64,000 bases of DNA from Nocardia brasiliensis ATCC 700358 (lineage in GTDB: Bacteria > Actinomycetota > Actinomycetes > Mycobacteriales > Mycobacteriaceae): positions 9,052,001 to 9,116,000 of the forward strand of contig NC_018681.1 of the NCBI RefSeq assembly GCF_000250675.2, in the 5' to 3' direction. Below the pieces are notes generated by a model, which was not told the origin of the DNA, did not search any database, and saw only the letters and a list, made by a program, of their open reading frames with translations. Shown here piece after piece: positions 32,928 to 42,283 of the stretch (its first letter is position 1; each line of letters starts with the position of its first letter). Both the position numbers and the translations under genes were made by a program.

Positions 32928-34034
32928 TTGAACAGAACCGTAGCCATTGTGCTTACCGCGTTGGCGGGTGTTTCAACCTTACTGACTACAGCGATTACCC
33001 CCGCCGCCGCCAATCCAAACACCATCAATCCGATTCCGGTACTCAACGGCAGCAACGGTCTGCCCAACCTCGTCGGCCGGTCCCGGGCCGTGTTCCAGAT
33101 GACCGGCATGGCCAGCCCGAACAACACCCAGGCCTACAACGTGCTCGGCACCGACCTCGGCATCATGTGGGACAACGGCAAGGGCGAGCTGCTCACCGCG
33201 TTCGGCGACACCGCGGGCGTCGGATTTCCCAACCTGCTGGCCGGCAGCATGTGGTCGTGGCGCTCCAACATCCTGATGCGCAGCCACACGACCAACCCGG
33301 TCAACGGCATATATTTCGACAGTGTCGTGCGCGATGTTTTCGGTCAGGCGCGCGATCTGATCCCCAGCCCGAAAATTCCGTTTCTGGAGATTAGCCGTAT
33401 TCCTACCGCGGGCATTTCGGTGGGCGATGTCCAATTCATGAGCCTGATGTCGGTCCGGAGTTGGGACGAGGTCGGGCAGTGGAGCACCAACTTCTCCAGC
33501 CTCGCCGCCTCCGGCGACAACGGGGAAACCTGGGGCGAGCTGCCCGCCACCCGGCGACCCGACGAGGGCGGCAACGGCAACTTCCAGATGAACGCCTTCC
33601 TGAAGGACGGCGGGTTCATCTACGAGTACGGCACACCGTCCGGCCGCAACCAGGCGGCGTTCGTCGCGCGCGTCCCGGAAGCCCAGATCACCGACCTCAG
33701 CGCGTACGAATACTGGGACGGCAAGGAGTGGCGGCGCGACGACGTGAACGCGGCCGCACCGATCATGTGGGGCGTCGGCGAGCTGTCGGTGATGTACAAC
33801 GCGTACCTCGGCCAGTACATCTCGCTCACCACCGACCCGTTCAACTCGGTGGTGCTGCGCCGCGCGGCCGCGCCGACCGGGCCGTGGAGCGAGCCCGAGG
33901 TGCTGATCGACACCAGGGAACTGCCGAGCGCGTACGCGCCGTCGATCTTCCCGTATCAGACCGGCCGTGACCTGTACTACCTCACGACCGTGCACAGCCA
34001 GTACAACGTGCTGCTCATGCGCACGCAGCTGTAG
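32928..34034 (+). CDS. Secreted DUF4185 protein, putative endo-D-arabinanase (GH183)
   Basis: A 368-residue exported protein. A signal peptide covers residues 1 to about 26 (AIVLTALAGVSTLL, then AAA before NPN). The remainder is a beta-propeller-like DUF4185 domain with LGIMWDNGKGELLTAFGDT near the N-terminus and SYAPSIF-type segments near the end. DUF4185 has been assigned to GH183, endo-acting enzymes on mycobacterial D-arabinan. The TTG at 32928, 9 bases after GGAGGG, is the only start that keeps the whole signal peptide. It presumably remodels arabinogalactan or lipoarabinomannan. Confidence 0.85.
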   Translation: MNRTVAIVLTALAGVSTLLTTAITPAAANPNTINPIPVLNGSNGLPNLVGRSRAVFQMTGMASPNNTQAYNVLGTDLGIMWDNGKGELLTAFGDTAGVGFPNLLAGSMWSWRSNILMRSHTTNPVNGIYFDSVVRDVFGQARDLIPSPKIPFLEISRIPTAGISVGDVQFMSLMSVRSWDEVGQWSTNFSSLAASGDNGETWGELPATRRPDEGGNGNFQMNAFLKDGGFIYEYGTPSGRNQAAFVARVPEAQITDLSAYEYWDGKEWRRDDVNAAAPIMWGVGELSVMYNAYLGQYISLTTDPFNSVVLRRAAAPTGPWSEPEVLIDTRELPSAYAPSIFPYQTGRDLYYLTTVHSQYNVLLMRTQL

Positions 34035-34140
34035 CGGTTCGCGCCACCGGACACTCACGATCCGGCGCGGTCCTTGACCTCAACCCGACTTCACCTATGA
34101 GGCTGGACCGCGTCGGATCGTCGTCTGTTCAGGAGGAACC

Positions 34141-35376
34141 ATGGGAACCAGCGCACCCGCCGTGCCCGAGTGGCCGATCGTGCGGGACTGGCTCGCCGCC
34201 AACGCCCGTCCGATCAGCGACACCGCGCCCGGCTACACCGGTCCCGATCTCACCGCGCTGCTCGACCGGCTCGGCGCGGCCACGGTGGTCGGGCTCGGCG
34301 AATCGACCCGATTCTCCCGGCAGATCTACGGGCTCCAGGAACGGATCTTCCGCGCGCTGGTGCAGCGATACGGGTTCCGCGCCTTGGCGATTCAGGACAG
34401 CGCCCGCTCCGGCGAACGGTGGGACGCGTACGTGCGGGCGGGCGCGGGGGCTCCCGAAACGGTGCTCGCCGGGTCATGGCGGCCGTGGCGCACCGCGGAA
34501 ACCGTTGCGGCACTGGAATGGATCCGCGCTTACAACAAAGCGAACCCCGACGATCAGGTGCGGATCTTCGGCATCGAACCGCCGCGGGCCGAGCCGGCGG
34601 ACTACGACGTCGTGCTGGATTACGTGCGCCGCGTGGCCCCTGACCAGGTGGCCGCCATCGACGCCCAGCTGGCCCCGATCCGCACCGCGCATCAGGTGGA
34701 CGAGCATGTCCAGCGTCATCTCGGCACCCACCCCGGCCGCCCGTTCGCCGAGCACGCGCGCGCCGCCTTCGAGTTGTTCGAAACCTCACCTGTCGCAGCC
34801 GAATACGTCGAAGCCCGGCGGCGCGCCCGGTTGATCGTGGAATTCCACGAGCAGAGCGTCGCCGGACAGGGCGGGTTCGCGCGCGACGAACGCCCCGCGG
34901 GTATGCGGGTGATCGAACAGCAGCGCGCCACCGGCGCCAAGATCGTCTACTGGGACGGCATCGCCCACACCGCGGCGCGCCCGCTCGGCGTGGGCAGCGC
35001 CGAATTCCGTAGCGTCGGCAGCTATCTGCGCGCGGAGTTCGGTGACGGCTACGCCTCGGTCGCGCTCGGTTTCGGGCACGGTGACCTCGGCGCACATCGC
35101 GCGCCCGAGCCGCGGCCCGATCTGGTGGACGCGGCACTCGGCGCGGTCGAGCTGCCCGGCCACTACCTCGACCTGCGCGCGGACGCACCTAGCGCGGTCG
35201 ACGCGTGGCGTGAGGCTCCGGCGAAGCTGCGCGTGATCAGCGGTGTCTACGACCCGGCCGAGGATGACGAGGCGAACATCACCGTGCCTTCGCTCGCCGG
35301 GGCCTTCGACGTGCTGGTGCACGTGCGCGAGACCACGCCCGTGCACTGGTTGCCGGATACCGAGATCGCGAGGTAG
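34141..35376 (+). CDS. Erythromycin-esterase-like protein with altered active site
   Basis: A 411-residue protein with the erythromycin esterase/succinoglycan biosynthesis fold: VVGLGESTRFSRQIYGLQER, GFRALAIQDSA and SWRPWRTAETVAALEWIRAY. The glutamate of the GExxH motif is kept (Glu54), but the histidine position holds Arg57, and the usual later glutamate is Asp or Gln. Macrolide hydrolysis is therefore doubtful; it may be a divergent subfamily with another chemistry. The ATG at 34141 has AGGAGGAAC upstream. Confidence 0.85.
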   Translation: MGTSAPAVPEWPIVRDWLAANARPISDTAPGYTGPDLTALLDRLGAATVVGLGESTRFSRQIYGLQERIFRALVQRYGFRALAIQDSARSGERWDAYVRAGAGAPETVLAGSWRPWRTAETVAALEWIRAYNKANPDDQVRIFGIEPPRAEPADYDVVLDYVRRVAPDQVAAIDAQLAPIRTAHQVDEHVQRHLGTHPGRPFAEHARAAFELFETSPVAAEYVEARRRARLIVEFHEQSVAGQGGFARDERPAGMRVIEQQRATGAKIVYWDGIAHTAARPLGVGSAEFRSVGSYLRAEFGDGYASVALGFGHGDLGAHRAPEPRPDLVDAALGAVELPGHYLDLRADAPSAVDAWREAPAKLRVISGVYDPAEDDEANITVPSLAGAFDVLVHVRETTPVHWLPDTEIAR

Positions 35377-35402
35377 CCGCGCTCGTCAATAGACTCGCGA
35401 TC

Positions 35403-36086
35403 ATGGATGCGACCGAGTGGGACGAGCGCTATGCCCAATCCGATTTGGTCTGGGGCGCGCCACCGAACAGCACCGTGGTGGAACACGTCTTCGGGCTGGA
35501 GCGGCGCACCCCGCTCGTGCCCGACGGCGACGGCCAGGTCCCGGAGCTGCCCCGCGCCCTGGACCTTGCCTGCGGGGAAGGGCGTAATTCGCTCTGGCTC
35601 GCCACGCACGGCTGGCAGGTCTACGCCGTAGACTATTCCCAGGTCGGGGTGGACAAGGGCCGCACCATCGCGACCCGGCTGTCCCGCTCGGTGCGCAGCC
35701 GGATCACCTGGGAATGCGCCGACGTGACCGAACTCGAGGTCCCGGGCCCGTTCGAACTCGTCCTGATGGTCTTCCTGCACCTGCCCGCCGACCAGCGGCG
35801 CACCGTGCTGCGGCACGCGGCCGACCTGCTCGCGCCCGAGGGCACCCTGCTCGTTCTCGGCCACGACACCACCAACCTCACCGACGGATACGGCGGCCCG
35901 AAAGACCCGGACGTCCTGTTCACGCCGGACGATGTGGTCGCCGACCTCGCACCCGCCATCGACGACCACCGCCTCCGAATCCGTCTGGCCGACCGCGTCT
36001 TACGCCCGACCGAAGGACGCGACGCCATCGACGCGCTCGTCATCGCGACCCGGCCTGCCGAGCCCGCACTCGAGCCCGCCGACTGA
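35403..36086 (+). CDS. SAM-dependent methyltransferase (TehB/UbiG-like)
   Basis: A 227-residue class I methyltransferase starting WDERYAQSDLVWGAPPNS, a common opening of TehB-like and thiopurine-type enzymes. The SAM motif I is ALDLACGEGRNSLWLA near 55, followed by VYAVDYSQVGV. It begins 26 bp after the esterase-like gene, so the two may share a transcript. The substrate is unknown. Confidence 0.87.
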   Translation: MDATEWDERYAQSDLVWGAPPNSTVVEHVFGLERRTPLVPDGDGQVPELPRALDLACGEGRNSLWLATHGWQVYAVDYSQVGVDKGRTIATRLSRSVRSRITWECADVTELEVPGPFELVLMVFLHLPADQRRTVLRHAADLLAPEGTLLVLGHDTTNLTDGYGGPKDPDVLFTPDDVVADLAPAIDDHRLRIRLADRVLRPTEGRDAIDALVIATRPAEPALEPAD

Positions 36087-36090
36087 ACCG

Positions 36091-37569
36091 TCACAGCGAG
36101 TACAAGCCCCAGCTCAGCGCCCAAGGGATGAACACGATTCCGGCGAGCACCAGCAGCGCGAGCCGGACCCGATCGACGCCGACCACCCGGCGTCGCGTCC
36201 GCCACCAGACGAGCACGGTCGCGATCAGACTGAAAAGTGCTACTGCCGAAAAGGTTTGGAGCACCAGCCAAGGCAGGCTGCGACCCGCGAGAAATGCCGA
36301 CGCGCCCTGAACACCGGTGGCGAAGCACGACACGACGTAGGTCAGCGTGCCGATCACCGCGAACAAGCCGGTCGCGGACAACCAACGGGCCGGCGCACGC
36401 ACGGCGCGACCGTCCGGCGCGCGGCGTCGCCCGGCCCAGGCCAGTACCGGGTAGCCGAGGAAGCCGACCAACAGCGGGGCCAACGCGCCGTACCGCACCA
36501 CCGCGGTGTCGTACCAGGCCCCGGACGACGGCTCGCGACTCGTATCCACCTGCGGCGGAACAGGTTCGGCGCTGGACAGCGGCGCGGCCCCGCGGGCGAC
36601 CGACCAGACCCACGAAGTCATCACGTCGGTATAGCCCGGATCGAGCGCGCCGAGTGGTTTGCCGTCGAAGATCTGCCCACCGACCTTGTCGAAGCCGTCG
36701 GTGCTCCGATGCCCGGTGTGCCCCGCTTTCGGTACGAAGCGAATGGTCGCGTGCTGGTTGCCCGCCCGCGCGAGCGCCTGCTGGAAGACCGCCGCACTCT
36801 CCGCCGGCGGGGTCACCGTGTCGTGCACGCCCCACAGCGCCAGGACCGGCAGCCGTGACCGCTCCAGCACCGGGACCGGCTCGTATCCCGCCTCCGGGAA
36901 CAGCCCGGCATCCGCCATGAGCTGCGCGCCCGGTCCGGCGATGGCCTCGGCGAGGCCACCTGAAATCCCTTGGTGGCGTAGTTGATTGCCGAGGTTCCAG
37001 GTCTGGGTGCGCAGCGGATCGAAGGCGGAGCCGCCGATGGTCACCAGGAACGCGACATCCGGCGACCGCGACGCGGCCAGCGGCGCCACCCATGCACCCT
37101 CGCTGAGCGCCCACAGCCCGGTTCGCGCCGGGTCCACGTCGGCGCGCGCACGCAGTACCGCGAGACCGGCGAGCACGTCATCGGCGAGCAGGCCGAAATC
37201 CCGCTCGATCAGGGAGTAACCCGCGGTCCGCTTGTCGAAGGCCAGCGTGACGATGCCCGCCCGCGCGAAGGCTTCCGCCTCGGGCAGGTATTTGTCCCGT
37301 GGGCCGGGACCCGCGCCGTGCACGAGCACGATGCCGGGACGCTTGGCGCCGGCCGCGGCAGGCGGTACGAACACCGTGCCCCGCAAGGTCACCCCGTGAC
37401 TCTGAAACGCGACGTCCTCGCGAATCGGCGCGACGTCGGCGCTCGCGGGGCCCGAACCCACGGCGACGCAGGCGAGGACGAGGAACGCGACCAGCGTCAC
37501 GCGTCGGATGAACGGCTTGCGGACCGTCGGCGCGATGCGCTCCAGGCGGCCGATCAGGGCACTCTGCAT
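36091..37569 (-). CDS. Secreted/membrane alpha/beta hydrolase with C-terminal TM domain
   Basis: A 492-residue fusion. It opens with a signal anchor (LVAFLVLACVAVGSGPASAD) and an alpha/beta hydrolase domain at about 50-330 with GIVLVHGAGPGPRDKYLPEA, LSEGAWVAPL (Ser nucleophile) and AGHTGHRSTDGF. Four transmembrane helices follow from about 365 to the C-terminus. The lid and membrane part suggest an envelope esterase or peptidase-like enzyme with an extracytoplasmic catalytic domain. The ATG at 37569 is used; upstream in-frame starts would lengthen it by 12 residues. Its 3' end lies 4 bp from the convergent methyltransferase gene. Confidence 0.8.
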   Translation of the reverse strand: MQSALIGRLERIAPTVRKPFIRRVTLVAFLVLACVAVGSGPASADVAPIREDVAFQSHGVTLRGTVFVPPAAAGAKRPGIVLVHGAGPGPRDKYLPEAEAFARAGIVTLAFDKRTAGYSLIERDFGLLADDVLAGLAVLRARADVDPARTGLWALSEGAWVAPLAASRSPDVAFLVTIGGSAFDPLRTQTWNLGNQLRHQGISGGLAEAIAGPGAQLMADAGLFPEAGYEPVPVLERSRLPVLALWGVHDTVTPPAESAAVFQQALARAGNQHATIRFVPKAGHTGHRSTDGFDKVGGQIFDGKPLGALDPGYTDVMTSWVWSVARGAAPLSSAEPVPPQVDTSREPSSGAWYDTAVVRYGALAPLLVGFLGYPVLAWAGRRRAPDGRAVRAPARWLSATGLFAVIGTLTYVVSCFATGVQGASAFLAGRSLPWLVLQTFSAVALFSLIATVLVWWRTRRRVVGVDRVRLALLVLAGIVFIPWALSWGLYSL

Positions 37570-37783
37570 GCTGTGAACGGTAAAGTCAGGCGGGCCGTAC
37601 CACATCGGGCTCCGGGGCTAGTTCCCCAGGCCTACAAGCGCTTTCGCGCTGCCGCCACCGGGGGATAGCGCAGACACGAGCGGTGTGCCGTCCGAATCAC
37701 GGCCACCGGAATCGGGGGCGTGCCACGACGCGGGGCACTGGCTAGCGTGGCGGAGATCCGATCCGTCTCACAGGAGTTGTCCG

Positions 37784-38008
37784 ATGCGCCGTGTCCCACT
37801 GAAAATCATTGCCGCCGTTGCGCTCACGCTGGGCGCGGGGGCCGGTGTGGCGAACGCGGCACCCGGGCTGCCGCTGGAACCGGCCGAGCCCAGCCAGGTG
37901 ACGCCGGTCGGCAACGCGGAGATCGGGGTCTCGCCCGGTTCGAGCGACGCCGCGTCGCTGGCCTGCCTGGTGCAGTCGCTGTCCTACGGCGCCAAATACT
38001 GCCTCTGA
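37784..38008 (+). CDS. Small secreted protein of the APGLPLE type
   Basis: A 74-residue precursor with a signal peptide cleaved near ANAAPG. The mature part begins APGLPLEPAEPS and ends with two cysteines (LACLVQ, AKYCL) that can form a disulfide. The ATG at 37784 has AGGAG about 6 bases upstream. It is paralogous at its mature N-terminus to the gene at 42284. The function is unknown; it is exported to the envelope or medium. Confidence 0.78.
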   Translation: MRRVPLKIIAAVALTLGAGAGVANAAPGLPLEPAEPSQVTPVGNAEIGVSPGSSDAASLACLVQSLSYGAKYCL

Positions 38009-38026
38009 TCCCGCAGCCGCGCCGGA

Positions 38027-38623
38027 CTACTCGCTCCACCGCCGCAGCCACGGCGTGACCGTGTCGGCGATGACATCGAATCCGGTGCGGAACGAATGCG
38101 GTTGACCCGCGAGCACCCGGACCTCCGCGGCATCGGCCGGGTCCGGGATGCCGAACGGATCGCTGCTCCCGTTGATGACCACCACCTCGACGGGAGCGGC
38201 GGCCAACAGCTCCGTGCGCCGGGTCTTCTCCGGCTTGCCCGGCGGATGCAGCGGAAACGACAGCGCGAGCACACCGCGCGCCGAGACCGCGACCGCCGTC
38301 CGGCACGCCACCCGCGCACCATTGCTGCGCCCGCCCTGGATGAGCGGCACTCCCTTGACCTTGCGGCGCAACGCCGCGACGATCTCGAGCCACGCCTCGT
38401 CCTGCTTCTCGGCGGATCCCGGCGCCCTGCGCCCGGCGACCCGGTAGGGCTGCACCACTCTGGCGACGGCACCGCCGAGTGCGACCGCACGGTCGCGCAC
38501 CGCCAGCAGGTCCTTCGCGTCGACGCCACCGCCGGAACCGTGCGTGAGCAGCAGCAGGAAGGTCGGTTTGCGCGGCCGGTCGAGCTCGATCTCGGCCGGT
38601 CCGGCACTCGTCTCGATGCGCAC
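38027..38623 (-). CDS. Alpha/beta hydrolase of the TEX30/KANSL3-like family
   Basis: A 198-residue small alpha/beta hydrolase without a lid domain. LLLLTHGSGGGVDAKDLLAV is the oxyanion segment, IQGGRSNGARVAC the nucleophile elbow and GQPHSFRTG the histidine. It is predicted to be a cytosolic esterase or thioesterase, with unknown substrate. It converges with the small secreted-protein gene 18 bp away. Confidence 0.85.
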   Translation of the reverse strand: MRIETSAGPAEIELDRPRKPTFLLLLTHGSGGGVDAKDLLAVRDRAVALGGAVARVVQPYRVAGRRAPGSAEKQDEAWLEIVAALRRKVKGVPLIQGGRSNGARVACRTAVAVSARGVLALSFPLHPPGKPEKTRRTELLAAAPVEVVVINGSSDPFGIPDPADAAEVRVLAGQPHSFRTGFDVIADTVTPWLRRWSE

Positions 38624-38739
38624 AGCTCACCGTAACCGGAGCACCGGTCCGATCGCCGCCGCCGCGCGTCGCTGTTTTCCGCGTCACATTGCCCGCTCGA
38701 GCCTTTGCCTGCCCATTACTGGTCGGTAATATGGTCCGT

Positions 38740-38759
38740 AAGTTACCCGCGAGTAGCAT
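38740..38759. promoter_or_regulatory. Possible third operator, upstream of fadE5
   Basis: AAGTTACCCGCGAGTAGCAT shares 13 of 20 positions with the palindrome found between fadA2 and fabG4, including the ACNC..GAGTA core. It lies about 90 bp before fadE5. On its own it is weak, but the regulon context makes it worth recording. Confidence 0.4.
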
Positions 38760-38848
38760 GCGGAAAGCCGGTCACCGGTAGAGCGACAAACGGGCGGGAA
38801 CGGCTAACCAACCGACCGCACCAACTCAACGGAGAGTGAGTAACCGAC

Positions 38849-40684
38849 ATGGGTCACTACAAGAGCAACGTCCGCGACCTGGAGTTCAACCTCTTCGAGG
38901 TCCTCGGTCTCGGCTCCATCCTCGACAGCGGCGCCTACGGCGACCTGGACGGCGACACGGTCAAGGAGATGCTGAACGAGGTCCGCCGCCTGGCCGAAGG
39001 CCCGCTCGCGGACTCGTTCGCCGACGCCGACCGCAACCCGCCGGTGTTCGATCCGGAAACGCACACCATCGCGATCCCCGAGTCGTTCAAGAAGTCCTTC
39101 CGCGCGATGCAGGAAGGCGGCTGGGAGAAGCTCGGCCTGCCCGAGGAGCTCGGCGGACTCGGCGTCCCGCGCACCGTGCACTGGGCGATCAGCGAGCTGA
39201 TCCTCGGCGCGAACCCGGCCGTGTACATGTACGCCGCGGGCCCCGGCTTCAACACCATCTTCCACAACAACGGCACCGACGAGCAGAAGAAGTGGGCCAA
39301 GATCGCGATCGATCGCGACTGGGGCGCCACCATGGTGCTCACCGAGCCCGACGCGGGCTCCGACGTCGGCGCCGGTCGCACCAAGGCGATCAAGCAGGAA
39401 GACGGCAGCTGGCACATCGAGGGTGTGAAGCGCTTCATCACCTCGGCCGACGCCGACGACATGTTCGAGAACACCATCCACCTGGTGCTGGCTCGTCCCG
39501 AGGGCGCGGGCCCGGGCACCAAGGGACTGTCGCTGTTCTTCGTACCGAAGTTCCACTTCGACCACGAGACCGGTGAACTCGGCGACCGCAACGGCGCCTT
39601 CGTCACCGGTGTCGAGCACAAGATGGGCCTGAAGGTCTCGGCCACCTGCGAGCTGACCTTCGGCGGCCACGGCATTCCGGCCAAGGGCTGGCTCGTCGGC
39701 GAGGTGCACAACGGCATCGCGCAGATGTTCGACGTGATCGAGAACGCGCGCATGATGGTGGGCACCAAGGCCATCGCGACCCTGTCGACCGGCTACCTGA
39801 ACGCTCGCGACTACGCCAAGGAGCGCGTCCAGGGTGCCGACCTCACCCAGATGACCGACAAGGCCGCGCCCCGCGTGACCATCACCCACCACCCCGACGT
39901 GCGCCGCTCGCTGGCCAGCCAGAAGGCCTACGCCGAGGGCCTGCGCGCGATCTACCTCTACACCGCGGCGCACCAGGATGCCGATATCGCCCAGCAGGTT
40001 TCGGGTGCGGACGCCGATGTCGCGTTCCGCGTCAACGATCTGCTGCTGCCGATCGTCAAGGGTGTCGGTTCCGAGCGCGCCTACCAGTACCTGACCGAAT
40101 CGCTGCAGACCTTCGGCGGCTCCGGCTTCCTGCAGGACTACCCGATCGAGCAGTACATCCGGGACGCCAAGATCGACTCGCTGTACGAGGGCACCACTGC
40201 CATCCAGGCGCAGGACTTCTTCTTCCGCAAGATCGCCCGGGACCGCGGCGTCGCGCTGGCGCACGTGGCCGGCCAGGTGCAGAAGTTCATCGACTCGGAG
40301 GCCGGCAACGGCCGGCTCAAGGGTGAGCGCAAGCTGCTCGCCACCGCGCTGGAGGACGTGCAGGCCATGGCCGCCACGCTCACCGGCCACCTGATGGGCG
40401 CCCAGGAGAACCCGTCCGAGCTGTACAAGGTCGGCCTCGGTTCGGTGCGCTTCCTGCTCGCCGTCGGCGACCTGCTGATCGGCTGGCAGCTGCTGCGTCA
40501 GGCCGAGATCGCCATCCAGGCGCTCGACAACGGCGCCACCGGTGCCGACGAGTCGTTCTACCAGGGCAAGGTGGGCGTCGCGCAGTTCTTCGCCCGCAAC
40601 ATGCTGCCGGAGCTGACGGCCACCCGCGCCGTGCTGGCCAACCTGGACAACGACATCATGGAGCTGGACGAAGCGGCGTTCTGA
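38849..40684 (+). CDS. fadE5: Long acyl-CoA dehydrogenase, FadE5-like
   Basis: A FAD-dependent acyl-CoA dehydrogenase of 611 residues that performs the first step of beta-oxidation with broad chain-length tolerance. It is colinear with M. tuberculosis FadE5 (Rv0244c), starting GHYKSNVRDLEFNLFEVLG and ending NDIMELDEAAF. It shows MVLTEPDAGSDVGA at the substrate gate and LYEGTTAIQAQDFFFRKI with the catalytic glutamate. Codon use is strongly C-ending, unlike flanking genes, which suggests high expression. An intrinsic terminator follows. Confidence 0.95.
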   Translation: MGHYKSNVRDLEFNLFEVLGLGSILDSGAYGDLDGDTVKEMLNEVRRLAEGPLADSFADADRNPPVFDPETHTIAIPESFKKSFRAMQEGGWEKLGLPEELGGLGVPRTVHWAISELILGANPAVYMYAAGPGFNTIFHNNGTDEQKKWAKIAIDRDWGATMVLTEPDAGSDVGAGRTKAIKQEDGSWHIEGVKRFITSADADDMFENTIHLVLARPEGAGPGTKGLSLFFVPKFHFDHETGELGDRNGAFVTGVEHKMGLKVSATCELTFGGHGIPAKGWLVGEVHNGIAQMFDVIENARMMVGTKAIATLSTGYLNARDYAKERVQGADLTQMTDKAAPRVTITHHPDVRRSLASQKAYAEGLRAIYLYTAAHQDADIAQQVSGADADVAFRVNDLLLPIVKGVGSERAYQYLTESLQTFGGSGFLQDYPIEQYIRDAKIDSLYEGTTAIQAQDFFFRKIARDRGVALAHVAGQVQKFIDSEAGNGRLKGERKLLATALEDVQAMAATLTGHLMGAQENPSELYKVGLGSVRFLLAVGDLLIGWQLLRQAEIAIQALDNGATGADESFYQGKVGVAQFFARNMLPELTATRAVLANLDNDIMELDEAAF

Positions 40685-40700
40685 TCCACCGAACAACGAA

Positions 40701-40730
40701 AGCGGCCCGGAGCGATCCGGGCCGCTTTTT
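40701..40730. terminator. Intrinsic terminator of fadE5
   Basis: AGCGGCCCGG pairs with CCGGGCCGCT across a 6-base loop and is followed by a run of T. It also lies at the 3' end of the convergent GGDEF gene. Confidence 0.9.
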
Positions 40731-40742
40731 CGTCGTCTGGTC

Positions 40743-41861
40743 TCAGGGGGCGGCGGACGCGACGAGTTCGTCGGTGACGACCAGGTTCCCGCCGAGTTGT
40801 TTCGCGCGGTACATCAGGTCATCGGCCCGCCGCAGCATCGAATAGGGCAGCGCGGGATCGCAGGCGCCCTCGTAGACCACGACTCCGAGGCTGGCGGTCA
40901 CCGAGATCGTTTCCGGCGGCTCCCCCGCATCCGTGCCCACAACCTGCGGTTCGGAGACGGCCAGTCGTATCCGTTCGGCCTCGGCCTGCGCGGTCCGCTC
41001 CGCGATCTGACCGAAGATCACGAACTCTTCTCCGCCGGTGCGCGCCACCACGAACGGTGCGCACAGCGCGGCACGCAGGCGCTGCGCCGTCCGCACCAGC
41101 ACCTCGTCGCCGACCGCGTGACCGAAGCGATCGTTGATGTCCTTGAACCGATCGAGGTCGAGCGCGATCGCATAGACCGGCCTGCGACAACCCGAGCCCG
41201 CCAGCGCCGCCAGGTACAACTCCAGTCCGCGCCGATTCAACAGCGTGGTCAAGGGGTCGCGGACCGCGTCCTGACGCAACACCCAGAAGCAGAACTGCAT
41301 CGCGGGCATCAGCACGACGCCGCAGGCCGCGGTCATCAGCACGATCGCCGCGCCGATCATCGGATCGCCGCCGCCCGCCACCATCCGGCCGGTCAGCAGC
41401 ACCACCGAGAACACCGTCCACGCCGCATGCAGCGCAAGCACTTTCGCGTTGTGCATCACCGCCAGGTAGCCGCCGGTGAGCACCAGCAGGGTCAGGCCGA
41501 GCGCCCCGTAGAGCCGATTGGATTCCTGCAGGTTGGCGACGGTGATCGCGACGTCCGCCGCCCCGAACAGCACCAGCGATTCGACCCGGGACGGCCACGG
41601 CAGCAGCCACCAGCGCAGCGCCCAGAACACCGCGAACCCGGCGATGGTCCAGTCGATCGCGAGGCCGAAGTCGTTCGGCGGGCCACCGTCGGAAGACATC
41701 GCCAGCAGGGCGATGCCCGTCAGCAAGACGCCGCCCGTGCCGACGACCACCTTCAGCCAGGCCACCGCCGTGTAGGAGTCCAGCGCCCGCGCGAGCCAGG
41801 CATAGTCGGCCGGATCCCGCCACCAAGCTCTGAACATCGCGCCGCTGTGGGCCACCGTCAC
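40743..41861 (-). CDS. Diguanylate cyclase (GGDEF) with membrane N-terminus
   Basis: A c-di-GMP synthase of 372 residues. Six or so membrane helices occupy residues about 30-205. The GGDEF domain follows, with DPLTTLLNRRGLELYL, YAIALDLDRFKDINDRFGH and the catalytic loop RTGGEEF, in which all catalytic acidic residues are present. No EAL domain or RxxD inhibitory site is obvious. It begins with a GTG at 41861. The membrane part would sense an envelope signal. Confidence 0.92.
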   Translation of the reverse strand: MTVAHSGAMFRAWWRDPADYAWLARALDSYTAVAWLKVVVGTGGVLLTGIALLAMSSDGGPPNDFGLAIDWTIAGFAVFWALRWWLLPWPSRVESLVLFGAADVAITVANLQESNRLYGALGLTLLVLTGGYLAVMHNAKVLALHAAWTVFSVVLLTGRMVAGGGDPMIGAAIVLMTAACGVVLMPAMQFCFWVLRQDAVRDPLTTLLNRRGLELYLAALAGSGCRRPVYAIALDLDRFKDINDRFGHAVGDEVLVRTAQRLRAALCAPFVVARTGGEEFVIFGQIAERTAQAEAERIRLAVSEPQVVGTDAGEPPETISVTASLGVVVYEGACDPALPYSMLRRADDLMYRAKQLGGNLVVTDELVASAAP

Positions 41862-42283
41862 CGCCTAGTGCAGAGGAATCCGTACCGTGTGCTTGCGACG
41901 AGCGCGGGATCGGTCGAGAAATCCCACCAGCTACCAGGCAAGTGTATTGCGTCCGGCGCGGCGGCGCATACGGCCGATACCTCGGCGAATGGCGCATTTG
42001 GCAAACATCATTGCTGGTCAGCGGATTATTTGTCACTTCAGCCAAGGGCGCGGACACGATCGGCAGCGTGGAATCGTGTAGGGAAGACGGGTTTGTCCGG
42101 TCTGCCGCGCCGCATCGTGAACCATCAGCAAACGATGCGTGAGATCCGCCCGCCGACCGATGTGAGCAGTTCGTGGGCCGCACCGCGCACACAGCCGCAG
42201 CGGCCCGGATCGCTCCGGACCGCTGCGCAGAATTCAGGACGCCCCGCCGCCCCATCCCACCCTCAGGCGGGCCGATCGCTGAC
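41862..42283. other. Intergenic stretch with no supported gene
   Basis: About 420 bases between two genes on the minus strand. Open frames here are short and shadow-like. The region includes the promoter of the GGDEF gene, and no RNA gene was recognised. Confidence 0.5.

Noticed and set aside
38804..40696. A 630-codon open frame on the minus strand opposite fadE5
   Set aside because: It is the mirror of a very C-ending high-GC gene; its translation is Val/Leu/Arg/His-rich without any domain, while the plus strand encodes a complete FadE5.
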